This document shows, one piece after another, positions 36,083 to 45,416 of a stretch of DNA of 64,000 nucleotides. The notes beneath the pieces are model-generated. The model had not been told where the DNA came from and did no database searches. It saw nothing but the letters and a program-made list of their open reading frames with translations. Both the position numbers and the translations under genes were made by a program. Positions within the stretch are counted from its first letter, which is position 1. Each line of letters opens with the position of its first letter. Source of the stretch: Liolophura sinensis (Eukaryota; Mollusca; Polyplacophora; Chitonida; Chitonidae); the NCBI RefSeq assembly GCF_032854445.1, contig NC_088305.1:14123717-14187716 (forward strand), read 5' to 3'.

Positions 36083-36659
36083 GTATGTCATCGAATGTTC
36101 GGTGCAGGAGAAAAACTGAGTGAAGAATGGCATCTCGAAAGGCAATGTTTAACTTCGCTGGCTGGTTGATCCATCGATATTTAATGTTTTTTTTCCGTTG
36201 AAGGACAGCCGCTAGCGGCAAGTGTGCGCATACCCTCTATCACATTTAGTACCAAACTCACACACCCCACCCAACATCACTGCCGGTTTTTTTCCATGTC
36301 ACTGAGTTTTCACCTAAATTTTCTTGAACATGTAAGTAAATTGAAGAACAAAATCGATATTTCAGTTTTGCGAGACAAAGTAATGTTTATGATTAATTTC
36401 CATAACTCACTCTTTTCATTCCTGTTGTGTTTTATCCTCGTTTAAGATCATTCCATTTCTGCGACTCTATGGTTTTACGGAAGTATATCCCCTTGGGAAA
36501 ACAATCTATCCTCTATATAACTGATAGACCTTCCCATATTGAGGTGTGACCGCAAATATGTAAGCGTACAGAAATCTGAGGAAAAAGAAATTTATTTATG
36601 TACGTTTATGCCTTCACGTTGGGCTGTAGAATTTATCAGTCATATGAGTGTATATATAC

Positions 36660-36775
36660 AGTGTGTTCTAGTGGCACGGTGTGTCCGTTCCGCTAAAGTG
36701 TTCACTCCACTGATTTTGTGTCATGTGAAAGACACCAGACTAGACACCACAGCCACTCACATTAACGCACACCAG
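36660..36775 (-). mobile_element. SINE family B remnant
   Basis: Weak match to the antisense middle: GTGTCATGTGAAAGACACC, AGACTAGACACCACAGCCAC, TCACATTAACGCACACC. Head and tail are not recognisable. Confidence 0.4.
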
Positions 36776-37666
36776 GTCAACTTTTCTTTTTTGTAATATC
36801 TGAACGCAAAGTGAGTCGGCAACAAGTGCCATTTTGTAAAGCCGAAAGAAACAAACATGTAAGAATCCCACTCTGTCAGCATTTTTTCGATGTGGAATAA
36901 AGTCTGGTGTTAAACACGAAAAGCACCGCAACGGTCCGCAGTGAAAACCAAGTGTGCAAATTCCGTGTTTGCTATGTGAATCGTTCTACACTTGAAACTT
37001 TACGTGGGCTTAAGCGCTGGTTCTAGTCGAAAACCATATTCTTAAATCACACTGGTGACCTTGGCGCTCAGAGAAATACGTTGGCAAATCATCATTTTAT
37101 TTGTATTATGCATATCTTGCTGATGAGGCTATCTTTGTAGACAAATGAAGACGAAGACAATTCAATGCCCACATGGTACATCTATTGTTTGCGTCGACGC
37201 TGAATTTAGGGGTAAACCTATTAGCCCGACATCCAGCTATACCGTCGAGCTGTGTTGGGACAGATAGGATGCTGATGAGGCCTATAAGCGTAGTAGGAGG
37301 GGTCGAAATGAGAACTGGTCCCGTGGGGGTATTAACTAGGGTCACTGGGTCAGTCAGATTAATACTCATTCTTAACTTACGTGGTGATACCAACGGTCTG
37401 AACTAGAATGTATTTTCCTTGATTTGGGGGTTAAAGTCAATCCTACACAAAGCGCTAATCATTATGATAGAGCCGCAGACGAGGAAGCCTTATTCACTAC
37501 CATCCTAATGGAGGAATGGACATGTGACCGTCTGTGGTTTGTCTGCTCTCACATTTGGCAGCTCTAGCGTTTAGGAAGAGGTACCGTTCACCTTATTTAT
37601 CCGATCTGCCTGGGCTATAACATAAAGTAGCGAAGTTTATATGAAGACGAGGGAGTCTGAGGTCTG

Positions 37667-38239
37667 CTAGTGAAGTGAAGACGTACGTGCACGGTGAAAT
37701 TCGTCATAAAACACACCTGACATTAAAGACATACCAGAAGAAGTTTGAAAAATTTGACGAGCTCTTCTGCAAATCGCAAATCCAGGCATCAGTTTTAACA
37801 CCTGCAATTTCTCCTTTAACATGAAAAACGCCATCCCAAGGATATGCTCATGAGGAACATTGTCTTCTTGGAATAGACTCCTTTTTTGTCGATGGCGTGA
37901 ATAAAACCATCTCAGAAAGAACTGCTTACATTTTACGCCTGTAATGGATTGCTTTTGAATTGCAAAAAGGCGATAGTGATAAAACGGAAGAAAACCTAGA
38001 CACAAATGGTAGGATACTGTGTCTTCTTCCGACTGCCTGGATACAAATTGTATGTGTGTGCGAGACCGCGATATCGTGTAGGCAAATCGAGGAAAATGGA
38101 AAAAAAATCCTATTGGAATCACGAAAGTCAGGGAATCAGTGCGCGGCTTGTATCCAGCGATGCTCACAGCCACATCCCGATTAGCCAGGCGAATCGCTTT
38201 CTCGACAGCACGCCGGAGACGAACGGAGTTTTTAAACAT
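37667..38239 (-). pseudogene. 190-codon open frame in duplication unit 2, unrecognised; partner broken
   Basis: This is the longest open frame in the window (ATG to TAG). It contains stretches that look protein-like (FIPIG-type aromatic runs, EEDTVSYHLCLGF, and a Lys/Leu-rich helix near residues 140-155), but I recognise no family. The matching part of unit 1 (33183-32640, minus) can be aligned but carries several stops and frame-changing indels, so that copy cannot encode the protein. Either unit 2 keeps a remnant of a gene or element, or the frame is open by chance. No splice sites or promoter were evident. Confidence 0.3.
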
Positions 38240-39550
38240 GGGCCTGCGTTCTACTGAAGTAATCAGCCTCTTTGCATTGTGTCAGATCAAAGCGTGAACG
38301 TGGGAGCTACCACGTCAGTTTCTGTGTAAGACTATTTGATGAGCTCTGTCGCCCTTCAGTATTTCGAGAACAATATGGCGGGCATGCCAGATGTCCTACT
38401 AAGTTAATAACACAAAGCAGTTTGACTAAAGCCAAGTAGAAGTGATTAGTACGAATGCGGAGTGTAACTGCCCCACAGACAATTCTGCGGGAAACCAATC
38501 CGCTCATCTCTTCTTTGTATTTTAAAGAACCAACTTTACGTGTAAGCGCCTTTGTTTTCCAAAGGATGACGTTCTGTATTGCATCCACTGTTCTGTAGTT
38601 GACGACTACACACATTTGTGTGCAGGTATTTTTAGATGGCTGCAAAGACATTGTATTTTTTTCGTGATAGTTTATGAAACACGACGAGCTCCATGAAAAC
38701 GTGTTTTCGTGAACTCGCACGATGGTTCCTTGTAAATGTAATCGATACATATTTAGTACATGCTCGTCGTACTGTCATCACACAGCGGAATTGGGGATCT
38801 TGGCTGCGTTGTTTTTGTCTTCAGTTTTCAGTCTCTCCAATACACTGAGTATTGATTCAATTCCGGTGTCAAAGATGAAATGCGTTGACCCTTTTTGGCT
38901 GGTCTTGCATAATTTTCGTTGCCGATCAGTTGACTTCTGTCAATATGACAGTCACTGAGTTAGCTTTTCAGATAGAATGTGTCAGATGGTTTGATAGTTG
39001 TACTTACCAAAAAGCGGTGATGTACTCTGGAGATTCCACTTCTTCCACCCGCAAAAAATGAGAACCCTAGTAATTATTCTTGACTACAAAAATCAGGTAA
39101 TCAATCAATCAATCAAACATACCGATGTTCGTGTGCAATGACATTTACCAGAATATTGATTACAGTGTTGTCAGGACTATACCAGAATGCATCAAGCTTT
39201 AGAATAAGAAAATCTTTACCGAGACACAAATGTTGCCTTTTCTTATTACTTCCTATGATTTCACGTCTGTCCTTTCTACACCTGTCGTCAGTTGTTTACT
39301 CCTAAATGTTTTCCTTCGCATGGCCTGATCTGACAAGTCACAGAGCGATGATTCTATTTTCGAGGACATATTGCCGTTGGTCTCGTGCTCAAAATTTTTG
39401 AGTGTTTATCTATCAACATATATCACAAAAAATTGGTGACAAAAATTCTGCTGTTTTATTCTGCTCTAGGGAAAACTTATAGAAGTCGTAAAAAGCCATG
39501 GGATGTATAAATAGAGCTGTGATCTATTCGTCTATATCTGTTTGAATATT

Positions 39551-39808
39551 CATTTATTTATTTGACTGGTGTTTTACACCTTGTTAAAGAACATTTCACG
39601 TACACGGCGGCTGTCAGCAATTTGATGATAGGAAACCAGAATGAGGCAGGAGAAACCCACGATCATCTACAGGTTAATAGAGATCGTCCCACGCACCATG
39701 GAACAGGAAGCCAGCATGAGCTGAACGTGAATTCACAGAGACCGCAATTGGGATGAAGCACCCGGGTTGTTCTCCTGATCTAGCACGCCAACCACTAGGC
39801 TCCGTCCC
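39551..39808 (-). mobile_element. SINE family A, full length, old; partner of the 34494 copy
   Basis: The tail TTTATTTATTTGACTGGTG, middle, B-box region (GTGAATTCACAG) and head remnant (ATCTAGCACGCCAACCACTA) are all recognisable with many changes. It is better preserved in length than its partner in unit 1. Confidence 0.75.
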
Positions 39809-40001
39809 GATGGAGTATATATTTATTTATTTGATTGGTGTTTTACGGCGTACTCAAGAATATTTCACTTATACTAAGGCGGTCAGCATTATGGTGGGTG
39901 GAAACCAGGCAGAGCCCTGGGGAAACCCACGACCATCCGCAGGTTGCTGACAGACGTTCCCACTTACGGCCGGAGAGGAAACCAGCATGCCCGATGGAGT
40001 A
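39806..40001 (-). mobile_element. headless SINE family A, unit 2 only, 12-bp target-site duplication
   Basis: The body is 39818-39989; CCCGATGGAGTA at 39806-39817 and 39990-40001. Near-consensus, starting (sense) at CATGCTGGTTTCC without the head. It sits immediately beside the older copy and is absent from unit 1, so it is later than the duplication. Confidence 0.86.
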
Positions 40002-41094
40002 GGTTTATGGTTTAACAACACGGTCATCAAGCTACATGTAATTTAATGTGTTCAACAAATGTGTTTAGTCTTCTTTAATTCTTCCCATATGAAATGATCA
40101 TCCATGTTAATTTTTGTATCTATCCATCCTACTTATGCTGCAATATAAGACGTTAGGAAATGAATTAATACAATGCTATAACGTGTAAAATATATATTAA
40201 ATATATGCTCTCGGCAATCTCACCAGATCTAGAGAGCTGTCCGCAGCACCCAGGTCATGTCTCTGAATTACAACAGAATTCTTAGCACATACAGCAGATA
40301 TTTAGAAAAAAACAACAACCTTACATATGCTTATATTCCAGTGTCCATATGCAAAATCCGTTACTTTGAACTGACATGTTTTCTGAGACAACTGTGGAAA
40401 TTGTTAAAACATGCAATTATACAGTTAACCGACTTAAATAGGCCTGTATAATTTGGCATATCTTGTCCAACTTAGAACTGCAAGCTGATGTACAAAAGAC
40501 CACAAAAGGAATCAGTGTGCCTTTTGTAAGTATTTGGAGACGAAAAATACGAAATGTTTGTACACAGAGGCTGAAGTGTGGCGAGAATAAATGAAGCACT
40601 CAGCCAATAATATCGTCGATGAATTTAGTGTGGCATGTCTCTTGTGAGGTTAATAGTCCAGATGTTTGTCAGGTCCTCCGTCAAGTTGATCTGGTGAGAT
40701 TGCCGAGAGCACTACACAATCGTGCAAGTGGGAAGAAATGCTGAAGAGTACTGCATAATGCAACATTGACATAAATTAATACAAAAAAAGGTTGTATTAC
40801 TTTCGAGTGCTGTAACAGAACGAACGTATCTTTCACGTCATTTTATCCTGACAAGCCGTTAAAAATGATTTATTCGTGTTCTTTTGCTCTAGAGAAAGAA
40901 ATAATGGTACAACGAATTTTATTCCCTTTCTCTCTCTGTTGCACTATAAAACATTAATAAACGTTTAATGGATGAACTAAGTTCCAAAATCGTTTTCGGA
41001 TTATCGCCTTCAGCTACAGTATGCAGACAAAACAGACAGAAGCTCAAAGTTACTTGGTCAGAAACACACTGGGTAAACTCTGTAGGATACAGGG

Positions 41095-41152
41095 AATGAG
41101 CTATATACCGCTAAATTTACACCAATTGATGGCGTTGTTTACGCCATTAGAC
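41095..41152. repeat. 58-bp block identical in both duplication units (copy 2)
   Basis: Same 58 bases as 36025-36082, including the 7-bp hairpin arms. Confidence 0.8.
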
Positions 41153-41563
41153 TTATGTCATCGAACGTTGGCTGTATAGGCCAGAGAAAAACTAAGTGAA
41201 GAATGGCATCTCGCCAAGTAATATTTAGACTCGCCAACTGCTTGATTCATCGATGTTTAACTGTAGTTCTTTTGGATAGATGACAGCCGCCAGCGCCATG
41301 TGTGTGCATGCTCTCGAACCCATTCGAACCCCACCTCCACTTCACATCATTGCCACATTCTTCCATGTCACTAAATTAAAAGATTAATTTCTTTTCACAT
41401 ATAAACAAAGTGAATCAACATTTCATTATTCCGAGATGAAATGACGTTTAGTATTAATTTTAACAACTTGCCTTTTTCGCTCGAGTTGTGTTGTAGCCGC
41501 GTTAAAGAACATTTTATTTCTGGGACAAATGGCTTTATGGGTATGTGGAATTCACCTTAGTCT

Positions 41564-41700
41564 CAACAACCTGCGGATGGTCGTTGGTTTCCCCCGGGCA
41601 CTCCCCGGTTTCACACCCACCATAATGCTGACCTCCGTCGTATAAGAGAATATTCTTCAGTACGGCGTAAATCACCGTAAATCAAATGAATAAATAAATA
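41564..41700 (+). mobile_element. SINE family A 3' part, sense, unit 2 only
   Basis: CAACAACCTGCGGATGGTCG, CACCCACCATAATGCTGAC and the tail with AATAAATAAATA, plus a small internal duplication (ATCACCGTAAATCA). It stands right at the start of the 65-bp array. Confidence 0.8.
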
Positions 41701-41704
41701 CAGC

Positions 41705-42240
41705 CTATACTCATTGACAGAGCTGTGTACAGACCGCCATAATTATTTCTTCTTGGGAAAACAGCCGGTCCTTCCTAATTGACAGATCTTCATACAGACC
41801 TCCATAATCATTTCACCTGAGGAAAACAGCCGGTCCTTCCTAATTGACAGATCTTCATACAGACCTCCATAATTATTTCACCTGAGGAAAACAGCCGATC
41901 CTTCCTAATTGACAGATCTTCATACACACCTCCATAATTATTTCACCTGAGGAAAACAGCCGATCCTTCCTAATTGACAGATCTTCATACAGACCTCCAC
42001 AATTATTTCGCCAGGGGAAAACAACCAGTCCCTCCTAATTGACAGACCTTCATACAAACATCTGTAATAATTTTATCTTTGGAAAACAGCTTGTGCTCTT
42101 TAATATGACAGGCCTCCATAATTATTTCACTTTGGAAAAACGGCATACATTGTGTAATTGACAGACCTTCATACAGACCTCCGTAATAATTTCATCTTAG
42201 GAAAACAATATGTCCTCTCTAATATGTCAGATCTGTCGGT
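41705..42240. repeat. 65-bp tandem array, about 8 units
   Basis: Unit: TCCTTCCTAATTGACAGATC, TTCATACAGACCTCCATAAT, then CATTTCACCTGAGGAAAACAGCCGG. Period 65 bp is exact for the central copies (starts near 41767, 41832, 41897, 41962 and 42027); the outer units are more diverged and one is shortened. Unit 1 of the segmental duplication has a single related copy (around 36485-36560). Confidence 0.9.
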
Positions 42241-42545
42241 ATTGAGATGTGACGGCAGATATGTACGTGTACGGAGATCTAAGAAAACAAAGATGTAAGA
42301 ATAGATAGATAAACAAAGATGTGAGGACTTCTACGATGCCGAACAGCAAACCTAAAAAGCATTTTTCAGCTACATATATCACTGACATCGCTGCTCGGGT
42401 TTGATTCTCTTTGTTGTCAGTATTTATTTATATTGTAACTGTCGGCATGCCGAACACAAGTCTGCAAATTTTGTGCATGTTTTGTGAACGGTTATTACTG
42501 AAACTTTACGTGGACATCAATGTAGTCTTAAGTCAAAAAGTTGAT

Positions 42546-44376
42546 TCAAACCTCGCATTCTCCAGTTCTGCACTCGAAGGTCAGCTTATAGATCTCTCGG
42601 AGGGATAATGGCATTATTATCGCGTTAATGTTTTTTCTTCCCGCACTTGTTACACAAGACGCAAAAACGCGAGAACCGGTTATTTTCCAATATTTGATGG
42701 GTAAAAAGCGTAGATCTAGAAAGCGAATACGAATACCATACAAATGAAAGCCAAAGAGTAACCAGAAAACACATCAGCTGGATCTTGCAAGACAGCTGAA
42801 TTAATGTTCGACAAGATGGGATTCAAACCTATAGGTAAATTTGCACGCGTACATAACTGCTTCTTCTATCCTGTTCTTTGCCAGTTACCTGACTGTACAT
42901 GTGTTGGTTAGATTGTTGAATCATTAGCATCGGTTACGATCTTTTTTCATGGTTTTGTTAATACTGGTGGAGAGTGTGAGCAAATGATTGATAGCGGAGC
43001 TGTTAGCCTGCATAATTCAGGCTAAGCTGCATTTGTGACCGATAAGCTTCTTGTCCGATATTTATTCTTTCATAATGACCAGAAAGCGCTGAGATTAGAA
43101 TGTGCCGACTTAAAAGCACGTTCTGCTGTTATTTAGCCGATCGTTAGGCGATAATCTGAAAAGTAAAAAGCTAAGGGCTCGTGATACGTGTCGAAAAAAC
43201 AGCCTTTTTTTCAACACTTTGCGTGAGATGAACATTGGATTTAGTCACGCATGCTGTTGCTTGCAAGGCCTTTCCCCTAAAGGTATTTCCCCTCTTTTCA
43301 TGGCATCCCAGCCTCGTTCTGGTAGATACATCATCGAGATCTTCACAATGATTATCATGGTATCACAAAAACAATACATGCACAGATTTACCTTGCATGG
43401 GAACCATGTGAATAGCAGCTAAATACGCCAGCCTGCTGTCGCTATTCCAACTAGAGACGTCGTTGTTTTGCTGATGCTCTGTTCAAATTTAGCTCACCTC
43501 CCATGTGACATTCGTGCTTTCATACCATAATTTGTAAGCCTTCTGTAACAGTTGACAGGGGATTCAAGAATAGATACAAAAAGTCGCCACTTATTCATGG
43601 TGTGGGACGTTACTGTCCTTACGCAAAACTGTCATGTGTCCACCAATGCGTCTACCATCTCACCTGTTATTTTTTTTCAGATTATCACTTATTTCACCCG
43701 AATAACATAAGACACACTGGTGATACGGAGTGGACGGAGACTGGGAGGGGGGCATAAGGGGACGGGGCGGTAGTGTAGTACTTAAATAGTGCGATTTACA
43801 TTTCAAACGTTTTGAAAGAGAAGAATGCCGTGCTGATTTACTATGCTGTTCCCGTCAACTGTATCTTATGGGCGTTTGATTAGACGCACAGGACTAACCT
43901 GGGTCATGTCCTTTTGAACAGTACCAGCTGTCGTTCAAAGCAAACAGTATCCGCTGATTCTGTCATTCGGATGACCGACCTGCTCGTCCGGAAAATCCCA
44001 CGTTTAGAACTAATAACATACCATTATTGTAGTGCAGGGTGCAGTACAGAAAACAACTGGCTGTTATCTCCTAACCTATCCACCTTACCTGAACACCTAC
44101 ATCGAAGATATATTAAGACGTGTATTCGTAAACAATGGAGAAGATTTCCTTCTGTGCCGAGTGGTAAAGACACTCGATCTGTTTATCAACATTTATTGCT
44201 AATTGTGGTTTTCCAGAGTTAATCAGTCTCCTTTTTTATCTGCAGGCTAATTTTAATTAGCATTTTTGCCTCATACTGTTTGTGCAATGCGTAACCACCT
44301 GGCCCAGTATGCTGGACGCTTTGCACATGCCTTTAACATAACAGTAACATAGTCTAAAGCTATGTTGGGGGGAGGC
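42546..44376. other. non-coding, nothing recognised
   Basis: Contains a G-rich stretch (43740-43770) and short open frames such as 43914-44222 (102 codons, plus) without any motif. Confidence 0.4.
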
Positions 44377-44440
44377 GGGGGGCTCCTTGGCTCAGTTGGT
44401 TAGCGCGCTAGCGCAGATTAATGACCAAGGAGTCTCTCAC
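44377..44440 (+). mobile_element. SINE family A head only
   Basis: GGGGGGCTCCTTGGCTCAGT, TGGTTAGCGCGCTAGCGCAG and CCAAGGAGTCTCTCAC match the tRNA-like head as far as the region before the B box; the middle and tail are missing. It looks like a tRNA 5' half but lacks the rest of a cloverleaf, so it is not a tRNA gene. Confidence 0.72.
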
Positions 44441-44780
44441 TGTGAGTGAGTGAGTGCTTAGGGCTTAACGTCATAATTTTTCAGTCATATGACGACGAAG
44501 GAGCCCTTGGAGTGCACGTTATGTGCCTCCTTGTTGCAGGACGGATTTCCACCGCTCTTTTATCTAGTCCTGCTTCACTGAGACGCCTCACCGAAGGCAA
44601 GTAAGACGCCCCACCCGAGCCATTATACTGATACGGATCAACCAGTCGTTGCATTATCCCCTTAATACTGAACGCCAAGCGAGGAAGCTACAACTCATTT
44701 AAGGTGTGAGATGATCCAGGTTTGACCCTATATCTACCGCGCCCGAAGCGGACGGTCTACCAACTGAACCATCGGGGCGG
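44441..44780 (-). mobile_element. full-length SINE family C
   Basis: The most complete family C copy. In sense orientation: CCGCCCCGATGGTTCAGTTG (A box), GTAGATATAGGGTCAAACCT (B box), GCTTGGCGTTCAGTATTAAG, CAACGACTGGTTGATCCG, GTGGAAATCCGTCCTGC and the tail CATATGACTGAAAAATTATG...CACTCACTCAC. It directly adjoins the family A head at its left, in opposite orientation. Confidence 0.82.
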
Positions 44781-45290
44781 TCATTCTCCTAGACTATCCT
44801 TGCGTCTTCCCATTTATCTTTGAAAAATGTTGACTTCTTCTCTTTGCATGATTCCGTCCTAATGCCGTACTATATATACTTTTTTCGTTCTGTGATGGTT
44901 TATGTTAAACACGTTTTGGGAATAGACCTTGTGATTATTGACCTGGCATGTTTATTTTGGTTGAATTTTGCCTGTCTGCGAATGTCTGTCTCGACGCGTG
45001 ATTCCACAAAAATTTCCGTGCTTGACATGCGCGACAACTGGCCGTTTCTCATTTCGTCACGTGACAATTTATCACTCGAGAAAGCCATCTGCTGAGAAGA
45101 AGTAATTAGGGTGACTTAAAATTGCGTTGACTGCCTACCGATATATAATTCGAGTAAGGAAAAGGTTAGAAATGTTGATGAAAAGGCATGATTTACTTTT
45201 TGGAACCTTCTGTCGGTCGACTTTAGATTCTGTCAAGTCTGCTCACCTAAGTGAGTGAAAGCTGGGAAGGTTTTTATCTGTCATTGACTT

Positions 45291-45416
45291 GATTTATTTG
45301 ATGAGTGTTTCATGTTGTACTTAAGAATATTTCACTTGCCCGACGGCGGTCAGCATTATGGTGGGAGGAAACCGGGCAGAGCGGACAGACCTCCCAACGC
45401 AGAGAGGAAGCCAGCA
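45291..45416 (-). mobile_element. headless SINE family A, internally deleted
   Basis: Tail and first part of the middle are near-consensus (GACGGCGGTCAGCATTATGG). Then the CCCACGACCATCC part is deleted, and it ends at GAGGAAGCCAGCA, the common headless boundary. Confidence 0.75.

Larger units (their letters stand above)
31985..37045 (+). repeat. segmental duplication unit 1 (~5.06 kb)
   Basis: Collinear with 37046-42545. Paired landmarks: GAGAAATAC.TTGGCAAATCA (32010/37071), the 33313-33435/38370-38490 block, SINE 34494/39551, and an identical 58-bp block at 36025-36082/41095-41152 (offset 5,070). Divergence is uneven, from almost none to heavily rearranged. No intact gene is shared between the units. 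Confidence 0.85.
37046..42545 (+). repeat. segmental duplication unit 2 (~5.5 kb)
   Basis: Head-to-tail second unit. It is longer than unit 1 because of a SINE at 39818-39989, a SINE fragment at 41564-41700 and the 65-bp array at 41705-42240. The right end matches the end of unit 1 (GAAACTTTACGTGG at 36997 and 42499). Confidence 0.85.

Noticed and set aside
38307-38750. 147-codon minus-strand frame in duplication unit 2
   Set aside because: No motif, and it lies over blocks whose similarity to unit 1 is at the DNA level, not in codons.
44377-44440. Possible tRNA gene
   Set aside because: It is the tRNA-like head of SINE family A; the B box and acceptor 3' half are missing.
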